Source: an uncultured Alphaproteobacteria bacterium (GTDB lineage: Bacteria; Pseudomonadota; Alphaproteobacteria; Rhizobiales; Ancalomicrobiaceae). Taken from it: a stretch of DNA of 8,242 bases. Below the pieces are notes generated by a model. It was not told the origin of the DNA. It saw only the letters and a program-made list of their open reading frames with translations, and searched no databases. The stretch covers positions 1 through 8,242 of the forward strand of contig CALFRR010000112.1 in assembly GCA_937919435.1 (NCBI GenBank). The letters run 5' to 3'. Every line of letters starts with the position of its first letter. The first letter of the stretch is position 1. Shown here in pieces: positions 1 through 7,309 of this stretch. The translations under genes were made by a program, and so were the position numbers.

Positions 1-524
1 TCGTCGGCCGCGCTGGCCGCGGCGGCGACCGGCGCGGTCGTGATCGAGGGCACGGGCGCGATCGGGGCGGGTTCGGCCTTCGCTTCGGCGGGAGCGGTCT
101 CGACCGGCACGGCGGCGACGGCAGGGGCCTCGGCCGGCGTCTCCGCAGCGGCGGCGGGCATCGGAGCGGTCGCGGGTTCGGCGGCCGCCGTGGCGGGTTC
201 GGACTTCGGCTCGGTGGCGGGAGCGGCGTCGACCGGACGGGTGGCGACCGCGGGGGTCTCGGCCGGGGTTTCGGCGGCGACCGCGGGTTCGGCGACGATC
301 GGGGCCGGCTCGGCCTTCGCCTCGACGGGCGCGGCATCGACCGGAACGCCGGCGACGGCCGGGGTCTCCGCGGCGATGGTGGGCGCAGGAGCGGTCGCGG
401 GCTCGGCGGCCACTGCCGCAGGTTCGGACTTCGGCTCGACAGCCGCCGCGGTCGCGGCGGGCTCGGACTTCGGCTCGGCGGCGGGAGCGGCTTCGACCGG
501 AAGAGTGGCGACCGCCGGGGTCTC
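1..524 (-). repeat. Tandem duplication (about 264 bp unit) inside the Pro/Ala-rich protein
   Basis: Positions 196-262 and 460-526 match at 61 of 67 bases and lie exactly 264 bases (88 codons) apart. In the protein, ETPAVATLPVEAAP at residue 157 corresponds to ETPAVATRPVDAAP at 245. Each unit holds an EPKSEP-type half followed by an EAKAEPAPI-type half. The second halves have drifted by small in-frame indels (EAKAEPAPI spacing is 79 rather than 88). The second copy reaches the left edge, so more units may follow outside the window. Confidence 0.7.
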
Positions 525-992
525 GGTTGCGACCGCGGGCGTGGCCGGCACTTCGGCGGCGGCCGCCGCTGCGGGCACGGTCGCCGGTGCGGCGACGGTC
601 GGCGCGTGCGTATCCGGGGTCGCGGGTGCGGCGACGATCGGGGCGGGTTCGGGCTTCGCCTCGGCCGGGGGGGTGGCGATCGGCGTCGCGGAGCGGCCGG
701 CGGGCGGCACGGCCGGTTCGGCGGTCGGGCGGGCCTGCGACGGGGTGCTCAGTTCGCGCAGCGAGCCGGAGGGCGCGCCGGGGGCGGTGAGACCGCTCCG
801 GGCCGGCGCCTCGAGCGCACGGATCGAGTTGGTGTAGAAGCGGGTGGCGGCCTCGTCGTCGGCCGACCGTGCGGCTCGGTTCGTCTCGGCCGAGCCGATC
901 GGACGTTCGCCGAGCTCTTCGGCGCGAGCGCCGATCAGTCCGGTCGCCAGGACCGTTCCGAGGAACAGGGATGACCAACCGATCGTCTTCAT
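1..992 (-). CDS. Exported Pro/Ala/Glu-rich repeat protein, function unknown (partial)
   Basis: I do not recognise this family. The minus strand reads 330 codons without a stop from ATG at 992 to the left edge, so the C-terminus is missing. Residues 1-24 look like a Sec signal peptide: Lys2, a hydrophobic core, and ARA followed by EE as a signal peptidase I site. Residues 25-80 are of mixed composition (DDEAATRFYTNSIRALEA near 45-62) and may be a small folded segment. From about residue 85 the chain is low complexity and rich in Ala, Pro, Glu and Val, with recurring ETPAVA, PVDAAP, EPKSEP (173, 186, 261) and EAKAEPAPI (224, 303). Such stretches usually act as extended periplasmic linkers or wall-spanning spacers, so a functional domain may lie beyond the window. 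The best Shine-Dalgarno match is GGAG, a rather long 12 bases upstream. It lies 114 bases after the response regulator on the same strand and may or may not be cotranscribed. The coding call is firm; the role is unknown. Confidence 0.75.
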   Translation of the reverse strand, partial: MKTIGWSSLFLGTVLATGLIGARAEELGERPIGSAETNRAARSADDEAATRFYTNSIRALEAPARSGLTAPGAPSGSLRELSTPSQARPTAEPAVPPAGRSATPIATPPAEAKPEPAPIVAAPATPDTHAPTVAAPATVPAAAAAAEVPATPAVATETPAVATLPVEAAPAAEPKSEPAATAAAVEPKSEPAAVAAEPATAPAPTIAAETPAVAGVPVDAAPVEAKAEPAPIVAEPAVAAETPAETPAVATRPVDAAPATEPKSEPATAAAEPATAPMPAAAAETPAEAPAVAAVPVETAPAEAKAEPAPIAPVPSITTAPVAAAASAAD

Positions 993-1106
993 TTTCTCGT
1001 GAGGCTCCGCCGTCGAGGTCCGTCGTTGCGCTGAACGGTGGTCCGGAGACCCGTCCGAAGTCGTGACAGGGGTTGCGAAACCGGCTCGGTGCACGCCCGA
1101 ATCGGC

Positions 1107-2678
<1,572 letters not shown>

Positions 2679-2738
2679 GGGTCGTTGTTCGCCGTTCAGA
2701 GGTTCGTCCCGAATCGGGTCGATGGTCGGCGTCGGAGG

Positions 2739-2754
2739 TTGACCGAAGGTTAAC
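2739..2754 (+). promoter_or_regulatory. Candidate CtrA box (TTGA-N7-TTAAC)
   Basis: TTGA at 2739-2742, seven bases, then TTAAC at 2750-2754. The alphaproteobacterial CtrA consensus is TTAA-N7-TTAAC, so eight of nine specified bases and the spacing match. The site lies 61 bases upstream of the response regulator start and 120 upstream of pepF. It reads in the pepF direction. The same bases also form an imperfect inverted repeat, GTTGACC-GAA-GGTTAAC (6 of 7), so another dimeric regulator could bind here. A GANTC site is nearby at 2711-2715. Confidence 0.4.
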
Positions 2755-2784
2755 GCCGGTGGACGGAGATCGTCGGAGAGACGG

Positions 2785-2814
2785 TTGAAGCTCGGCCCGG
2801 CGACCCGATATGGA
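2785..2814 (+). promoter_or_regulatory. Weak sigma-70-like promoter candidate for pepF
   Basis: TTGAAG at 2785-2790, an 18-base spacer, then TATGGA at 2809-2814, about 60 bases before the pepF start. The -35 matches TTGACA at four positions and the -10 is poor. It is listed only because it is the best-spaced pair in this divergent region. Confidence 0.2.
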
Positions 2815-2873
2815 AGAGTGGAGCCTTCCAGGTCGTTCACCATGTTCGCCCGCCAGATCAGGATCGATCGCCC

Positions 2874-4715
2874 GTGACCCTTCACATCTCTCCTTCCGTC
2901 GCCGTCGCCGATCAGAGCCGGACCGGCGCTTCGCCCTTCGGCCGTCTGCCGGAATGGGATCTCTCCGATCTCTATCCGTCGATCGACGGACCGGAGGTCG
3001 CCGCCGATCTCGACCGCGGGACGGCGCTGTCGCTCGATCTCGAGACCCGCGCCAAGGGCCGGCTCGCGGAGATCGCGGCGGCCGGCGATGCGGGCGCGCT
3101 GCTCGGCTTCGTCCGCGACTACGAGGCGATCCAGGATCTGCTCGGCCGGGTCGGCTCCTATGCCGGTCTGGTCTATGCCGGCGACACCACCGACACGGCG
3201 CGGGCCAAGTTCTACGGCGACGTCCAGGATCGGCTGACCCGGGCGAGCACCCATCTGCTGTTCTTCGAACTGGAGCTCAACCGGATCGAGGATGCGGCGA
3301 TCGATGCGCTGATCGCCAAGGACGCCGGGCTCGCCCGGTATCGGCCGTGGCTCGAGGACATCCGCAAGGAGAAGCCGCACCAGCTCTCCGACGAGATCGA
3401 GCGGCTGTTCCACGAGAAGTACCTGACCGGCGCGGCCGCCTGGAACCGGCTGTTCGACGAGACGGTGTCGGCGATGCGGTTCCGCATCGGCGACGAGGAG
3501 CTGACGCTGGAGCCGACCCTGGTGCGCCTGCAGGACGCCGACGAGAGCGTGCGCAAGGCGGCGGCGGAGGCGCTGTCGGTCGGCTTCAAGGCGAATCTGC
3601 GGACCTTCACGCTGATCACCAACGTGCTGGCCAAGGACAAGGAGATCTCCGACACGTGGCACCGGTTCGAGGATCCGGCGGATGCCCGGCATCTCTCCAA
3701 CCGAGTAGAGCGCGAGGTGGTGGAGGCGCTGGTCGCCGCGGCGCGGGCCGCCTATCCGAAGCTGTCGCACCGCTACTACGCGCTGAAGGCGAAGTGGATG
3801 GGCAAGGCGGCGCTCGACCACTGGGACCGCAACGCGCCGATTTCGGGGACGCCGTCGCGGGTGATCGGCTGGGACGAGGCGCGCGACACGGTGCTCTCCG
3901 CCTACGGCCGGTTCTCGCCGGATCTGGCGGGGCTCGGCAAGCGGTTCTTCGACAATGCCTGGATCGATGCGCCGACCCGTCCGGGCAAGGCGCCGGGCGC
4001 CTTCGCCCATCCGACGGTGCCGTCGAGCCACCCCTATCTGCTCCTCAACTACCAGGGCAAGGTGCGGGACGTGATGACGCTCGCCCACGAGCTCGGCCAC
4101 GGGGTGCATCAGGTGCTGGCCGCGGCCCAGGGGCCGCTGATGGCGCCGACTCCGCTGACGCTGGCAGAGACGGCCTCGGTGTTCGGCGAGATGCTGACCT
4201 TCCGGGCGCTGCTCGCCGACGCGCCGAGCGCCGCCGAGAAGCGGGCGATGCTCGCCTCGAAGGTCGAGGACATGATCAACACGGTGGTCCGCCAGATCGC
4301 CTTCTACGGTTTCGAGCGGAAGGTGCACGAGGCGCGGCGGGCGGGCGAACTGACCGCCGAAGATCTCGGCCGGTTCTGGATGGAGGTCCAGAGCGAGAGC
4401 CTGGGCCCGTCGATCCGGCTCGGCGAGGGCTACGAGGCGTGGTGGGTCTACATCTCCCACTTCGTCCACTCGCCGTTCTACGTCTATGCCTATGCCTTCG
4501 GCGACTGTCTGGTGAACTCGCTCTACGGCGCCTATCAGAAGGAACCGAAGGGTTTCCCGGAGAAGTATTTCGCGTTGCTCGAGGCCGGTGGCACCAAGCA
4601 CCACAAGGAGCTGCTGGCGCCGTTCGGGCTCGACGCCTCGGACCCCGCCTTCTGGTCGATCGGGCTCGAGGTGATCGAGGGGCTGATCGACGAGTTGGAG
4701 GCGATGGAGGGCTGA
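2874..4715 (+). CDS. pepF: M3-family oligoendopeptidase F
   Basis: A complete 613-residue zinc metallopeptidase, the usual length for the family, that cleaves short peptides in the cytoplasm. The zinc site is H405-E-L-G-H409 with E406 as catalytic base. The third ligand is E432 in LAETAS, 23 residues after H409, as expected for the M3 fold. The C-terminal stretch YISHFVHSPFYVYAYAFG (526-543) supplies the His/Tyr residues that line the active site in M3 enzymes. The N-terminal LPEWDLSDLYPS near residue 25 is also characteristic. There is no signal peptide or membrane segment. The start is GTG 2874, with AGGA at 2860-2863 ten bases upstream; nearby ATGs are out of frame. It is divergent from the response regulator. 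Two hairpins follow its stop at once, which suggests a monocistronic unit. Confidence 0.95.
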   Translation: MTLHISPSVAVADQSRTGASPFGRLPEWDLSDLYPSIDGPEVAADLDRGTALSLDLETRAKGRLAEIAAAGDAGALLGFVRDYEAIQDLLGRVGSYAGLVYAGDTTDTARAKFYGDVQDRLTRASTHLLFFELELNRIEDAAIDALIAKDAGLARYRPWLEDIRKEKPHQLSDEIERLFHEKYLTGAAAWNRLFDETVSAMRFRIGDEELTLEPTLVRLQDADESVRKAAAEALSVGFKANLRTFTLITNVLAKDKEISDTWHRFEDPADARHLSNRVEREVVEALVAAARAAYPKLSHRYYALKAKWMGKAALDHWDRNAPISGTPSRVIGWDEARDTVLSAYGRFSPDLAGLGKRFFDNAWIDAPTRPGKAPGAFAHPTVPSSHPYLLLNYQGKVRDVMTLAHELGHGVHQVLAAAQGPLMAPTPLTLAETASVFGEMLTFRALLADAPSAAEKRAMLASKVEDMINTVVRQIAFYGFERKVHEARRAGELTAEDLGRFWMEVQSESLGPSIRLGEGYEAWWVYISHFVHSPFYVYAYAFGDCLVNSLYGAYQKEPKGFPEKYFALLEAGGTKHHKELLAPFGLDASDPAFWSIGLEVIEGLIDELEAMEG

Positions 4716-4752
4716 GGCGGCCGGGGCCGCCTCGGGCGATCGGACCGAGGCG
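4716..4752 (+). terminator. Two overlapping, mutually exclusive hairpins after pepF
   Basis: Directly after the stop codon, GGCGGC (4716-4721) pairs with GCCGCC (4726-4731) around a CGGG loop. A second stem, CGCCTCGG (4728-4735) with CCGAGGCG (4745-4752), uses four of the same bases, so both cannot form together. No U-tract follows either stem, so a classical intrinsic terminator is not shown. Transcript 3'-end protection or attenuation before the toxin-antitoxin module are alternatives. Confidence 0.4.
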
Positions 4753-4797
4753 ACCGGAGCCGTGTCGGCAGCCGCGGGGCGTTCCGTCTGCTTCTGA

Positions 4798-4827
4798 CCT
4801 CGCAGGAGAATCTGCCTCGCTGCGAGG
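4798..4827. repeat. 8-bp perfect inverted repeat with internal copy
   Basis: CCTCGCAG (4798-4805) and CTGCGAGG (4820-4827) are perfect complements around 14 bases. CCTCGC recurs at 4815-4820, forming a tighter palindrome CCTCGC-T-GCGAGG (4815-4827). The right arm can therefore pair with either left arm. The function is unknown; it could be a protein site or a second structured element downstream of pepF. Confidence 0.4.
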
Positions 4828-4896
4828 GAGGTCGTGCGCGATACGAAGCCCGCGCCACGGCAGCCGTGATCGGCTCCGGACGTCGCCCACCACGGC

Positions 4897-5015
4897 CCGT
4901 CATCCCCGGCCGGAGCCCCGCAGGGGCGGAGGGGAAGGGGATCCGTTCGAGTTTCAATGGGTTGCGACGCCCGTGGGTCCCCTTCCCGGCGCTCGCGCGC
5001 CGCCGGGGACGACGG
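4897..5015. repeat. Nested palindromic intergenic repeat element (119 bp)
   Basis: The ends CCGTCATCCCCGGC (4897-4910) and GCCGGGGACGACGG (5002-5015) are inverted repeats at 13 of 14 positions. Nested inside, GGGAAGGGGA (4932-4941) and TCCCCTTCCC (4978-4987) are perfect 10-bp complements. Two small side hairpins sit between the arms: GCCCC-GCA-GGGGC (4915-4927) and GGCGC-TCGC-GCGCC (4988-5001). The whole folds into a branched cruciform. Terminal CGTCATCCCCGG-type palindromes are, from memory, common as dispersed intergenic repeats in alphaproteobacterial genomes; the copy number here cannot be judged from one window. No coding capacity or transposase is seen, and it could be a MITE-like element. 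Confidence 0.6.
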
Positions 5016-5082
5016 CGGGGCGCGCGGCGACGTCGCGCGATCCGCTGCTCGGCCGTCCGCCGGAATGGATCGCCGCGTTGCG

Positions 5083-5109
5083 CCGTGTTATACGTTTCGT
5101 TGAACACGG
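5083..5109 (+). promoter_or_regulatory. Inverted-repeat operator over the toxin-antitoxin promoter
   Basis: CCGTGTT (5083-5089) and AACACGG (5103-5109) are a perfect 7-bp inverted repeat with 20 bases between arm centres, about two helical turns. The left arm overlaps TTATAC (5088-5093), a plausible -10, and the right arm runs into the GGAGAGG ribosome binding site. A matching -35 is weak (TGGATC at 5066-5071). Position and symmetry fit autorepression by the antitoxin or antitoxin-toxin complex, as is usual for type II modules. As RNA the repeat could instead hide the ribosome binding site. Confidence 0.5.
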
Positions 5110-5119
5110 AGAGGCGGCG

Positions 5120-5344
5120 ATGAAGCTCGAAGTCAAGAAGATCGGCAATTCGACCGGGCTGATCCTGCCGAAGGAGCTGGTCCGGGATCTCGATCTCGCT
5201 CAGGGCGATTGGCTGTACGTGACCCGGCAGCCGGATGGGCGGGTGGTCCTGTCCAAGTGTGACGATCAGTTCGAGAAGGGAATGGAAATCGCCCGCAAGG
5301 CGATGAAGACCTACGAGAACGCGTTGCGCGAGTTGTCGAAATGA
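5120..5344 (+). CDS. AbrB/MazE-type antitoxin
   Basis: This 74-residue protein is predicted to neutralise the Doc-type toxin encoded directly after it and to repress their shared promoter. Residues 1-46 form a SpoVT/AbrB swapped-hairpin DNA-binding domain, recognisable from KKIGNSTGLILPKEL followed by DLAQGD and GRVVLS. The last 28 residues are charged and helical (KGMEIARKAMKTYENALREL), as expected for the toxin-binding tail. The start at ATG 5120 is set by a strong GGAGAGG (5108-5114) five bases upstream; the same frame stays open far upstream only through base composition. The gene overlaps the toxin start by four bases (ATGA), so translation is probably coupled. The family is firm; pairing with a Doc toxin rests on adjacency. 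Confidence 0.9.
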   Translation: MKLEVKKIGNSTGLILPKELVRDLDLAQGDWLYVTRQPDGRVVLSKCDDQFEKGMEIARKAMKTYENALRELSK

Positions 5345-5742
5345 CCGACCCGGTCTGGCTGACCACCGAACTGGTGATCGCCTTCCACGACGAACAACTG
5401 GCGCGATTCGGTGGTCCGCCGGGCCTACGCGACGCGGGGCTGCTCGAATCCGCCCTCGGGCGACCGATCAACCGGCACGCTTACGAGGACGACGCCGACC
5501 TCGCCGATCTCGTGGCCGCCTACGCCTTCGGTATCGCCCGCAACCACCCCTTCGTCGACGGCAACAAGCGGACGGCGCTTCTCGCGCTGATCGTCTTCCT
5601 CGGTGTGAACGGGATCGACTTCCTGGTGCCGGAACCCGAGGCGGTGGTGGCGATGCTGGGCCTCGCCGCGGGCGACGTCTCCGAGGCCGGGCTCGCCCGC
5701 TGGATCCGCGATCGGCTGCCCGCGGTCTTCCCGCCGAAGTGA
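5341..5742 (+). CDS. doc: Doc-family (death-on-curing, Fic fold) toxin
   Basis: This 133-residue protein has the length and layout of Doc toxins. The signature RDAGLLESALGRP lies at 30-42, followed by the Fic-type active site HPFVDGNKR at 69-77: catalytic H69, D73, N75, K76 and R77. True Fic AMPylators carry Gly where this has K76. In phage P1 Doc the Lys version phosphorylates a Thr of elongation factor Tu and stops translation, so the same reaction is inferred here. The motif is intact and there is no frameshift, so the toxin is probably functional. It begins within the antitoxin stop (ATGA). The usual Doc partner is Phd, whereas here it is an AbrB-type protein. The substrate is inferred, not shown. 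Confidence 0.9.
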   Translation: MTDPVWLTTELVIAFHDEQLARFGGPPGLRDAGLLESALGRPINRHAYEDDADLADLVAAYAFGIARNHPFVDGNKRTALLALIVFLGVNGIDFLVPEPEAVVAMLGLAAGDVSEAGLARWIRDRLPAVFPPK

Positions 5743-5807
5743 ACGCGGATGCGATCCGGCCGCCACGATCCCGCGTATCGTCGTGCGACGGGAGACGAGG
5801 AGCAGGC

Positions 5808-7172
5808 ATGGCCGACGACGAACGGAATTCCCTCGGTGGACGGATGTTGCGGCATGCCCGGATCGGGCTCGACGTCGGCGGGGCCGCTGCCCGCATCGCC
5901 GGCGGACGGGTGTTCGGCTCCGGCGATCTCGCCGCCGAAGGCCGGGTGCTCGCCGAAGCGCTCGGCGGGCTGAAGGGGCCGCTGATGAAGGTCGCCCAGT
6001 TCCTGGCGACCATCCCCGACGCGATCCCCGCCGAATGGGCGGCGGAGCTGCAGAAGCTCCAGGCGCACGCCCCGGCGATGGGCCGGTCGTTCGTGGCGCG
6101 GCGGATGGCGGCCGAACTCGGCCCCGACTGGAAGACGCGGTTTTCCGACTTCGAGCTCGAGCCGGCGCATGCCGCCTCGCTCGGTCAGGTGCATCGGGCG
6201 GTCCATCCCGACGGGCGGCGGCTGGCGGTCAAGCTCCAGTATCCGGACATGGCGTCGGCGGTCGAGGCCGATCTCGATCAGTTGTCGGTGCTGTTCGCCC
6301 TGGTCCGGCGGATGCGGCCGCAGCTCGACACCACCGAGATCGCGGCGGAGATCGGCGAGCGGATCCGCGAGGAGCTCGACTACGGCCGCGAACGCCGGGC
6401 GATGCGGCTCTATGCGGCGATCCATGCCGACGATCCGGAGGTCCGGGTGCCGGATCCGGTCGACGAGCTGTCGACCGGCCGGCTGCTCGCCATGACCTGG
6501 CTCGACGGACGCTCGCTGCTCGCCTCGAAGACGGCGCCGCAGGACGAACGCGACGCGATCGGGGCGGCGATGTTCCGCGCCTGGTGGCATCCGTTCTGCC
6601 GGTTCGGAGTGATCCACGGCGATCCGCATCTCGGCAACTACGCGGTGGCCGAGGAGGACGGACGCTTCGCGGCGATCAACCTGCTCGACTACGGCTGCAT
6701 CCGGATCTTCCCGCCGCGCTTCGTCGATGCGGTGATCGAACACTACCGCGGCCTGCTCCACGGCGACCGCGACCGGGTGGTCGCCGCCTACGAGGCCTGG
6801 GGGTTCCGAAACCTCACCCGCGAGATGATCGAAGTGCTCGACATCTGGGCGAGGTTCCTGTTCGGCCCGCTGCTGATCGACCGCAAGCGGCGGATCGCCG
6901 AGGGCGTCTCGCCGATCGAATTCGGCCGGCAGGAGGCGGAGCGGGTGGCGAGCGAACTGCGGCGGCTCGGGTCGGTCCGGCCGCCGAAGGAGTTCCCCTT
7001 CCTCGACCGTGCCGCGATCGGACTCGGCGGCGTCTTCCTGCATCTCGACGCCGAACTCAACTTCCACCGCCTGTTCGAAGCGGCGATCGAAGAGTTCGAT
7101 CGCGACAGGCTCGCGGCGCGCCAAGAGAAAGCGCTTGCCGCGGCGGGATTGGTGTCGTCCCCGGCCGGTTGA
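5808..7172 (+). CDS. ABC1/AarF/UbiB-family atypical kinase
   Basis: A 454-residue protein-kinase-like ATPase of the family that includes bacterial UbiB and eukaryotic COQ8/ADCK, which support ubiquinone synthesis or lipid handling. Visible in order: KVAQ (61-64) at the KxGQ position, the Ala-rich loop HAASLGQVHRA (121-131), Lys142 in LAVKLQYP, E189-L-D191, the catalytic loop HGDPHLGN (270-277), and D294-Y-G in place of DFG. No C-terminal transmembrane helix pair is evident, unlike long UbiB proteins, so it is probably a shorter paralogue. I start at ATG 5808 because GAGGAG (5797-5802) lies five bases upstream. A GTG at 5739 overlapping the toxin stop would add 23 residues without a ribosome site. 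It lies 65 bases after the toxin, so readthrough is possible. The exact substrate is unknown. Confidence 0.92.
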   Translation: MADDERNSLGGRMLRHARIGLDVGGAAARIAGGRVFGSGDLAAEGRVLAEALGGLKGPLMKVAQFLATIPDAIPAEWAAELQKLQAHAPAMGRSFVARRMAAELGPDWKTRFSDFELEPAHAASLGQVHRAVHPDGRRLAVKLQYPDMASAVEADLDQLSVLFALVRRMRPQLDTTEIAAEIGERIREELDYGRERRAMRLYAAIHADDPEVRVPDPVDELSTGRLLAMTWLDGRSLLASKTAPQDERDAIGAAMFRAWWHPFCRFGVIHGDPHLGNYAVAEEDGRFAAINLLDYGCIRIFPPRFVDAVIEHYRGLLHGDRDRVVAAYEAWGFRNLTREMIEVLDIWARFLFGPLLIDRKRRIAEGVSPIEFGRQEAERVASELRRLGSVRPPKEFPFLDRAAIGLGGVFLHLDAELNFHRLFEAAIEEFDRDRLAARQEKALAAAGLVSSPAG

Positions 7173-7231
7173 CCCGTCGTTGATCGGATGGCGGCGGTGT
7201 GTCGCGCATGGGTGCATGAGATTTTTGATCG

Positions 7232-7260
7232 TTGCTTCCAGTCGCGAGCGGCGTCTTAAT
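7232..7260 (+). promoter_or_regulatory. Possible sigma-70-like promoter in the pntA upstream region
   Basis: TTGCTT (7232-7237) and CTTAAT (7255-7260) are separated by 17 bases in one of the few AT-rich spots between the kinase gene and pntA. If used, it would give pntA a leader of over 400 bases, or drive the small open frame at 7310. The matches are 3 of 6 and 4 of 6 to consensus. Confidence 0.25.
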
Positions 7261-7309
7261 GCTCCGGCACCATGACCACCGGAAGGGTGGTGGTCGCCGA
7301 GGGGGAACC

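Larger units (their letters stand above)
4716..5119. other. 404-base gene-free region between pepF and the antitoxin
   Basis: I see no supportable gene here. Open frames through it are Arg/Pro/Gly-rich by-products of base composition. It contains, in order, the post-pepF hairpins (4716-4752), an inverted repeat (4798-4827), a nested palindromic element (4897-5015), and the toxin-antitoxin promoter/operator (5083-5109). Confidence 0.7.

Noticed and set aside
40..837. 265-codon plus-strand frame rich in Gly, Ala and Ser repeats
   Set aside because: It is the complement of the Pro/Ala-rich repeat gene. The minus strand has a signal peptide and runs from ATG 992 with no stop, while this frame has no plausible start signal.
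993..1106. Terminator or promoter between the response regulator and the exported protein
   Set aside because: Only a 4-bp stem (GGTC-CGGA-GACC) and no recognisable promoter pair were seen in these 114 bases.
2679..4604. Minus-strand frame extending the response regulator upstream to a 1165-residue protein
   Set aside because: The extra part is antisense to pepF, is Arg/Leu/Glu-rich and has no domain. The receiver begins directly after ATG 2678.
2810..5119. Plus-strand frame joining a long N-terminus to the antitoxin (844 codons)
   Set aside because: It overlaps pepF in another frame and is Arg/Gly-rich. The antitoxin has its own strong ribosome site at 5108-5114 and a family-typical N-terminus at 5120.
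4866..5123. 85-codon plus-strand frame (PVIPGRSPAGAEGKG)
   Set aside because: It is a translation of the palindromic repeat element. Such products recur as spurious hypothetical proteins wherever the repeat occurs.
5520..7217. 565-codon minus-strand frame
   Set aside because: It is antisense to the ABC1 kinase and Doc genes, with compositional His/Arg/Glu bias and no domain.
7207..7226. Short CATG stem followed by TTTTT, as a terminator for the kinase gene
   Set aside because: The stem is only 4 bp, with a 6-base gap before the T-run; too weak to call.
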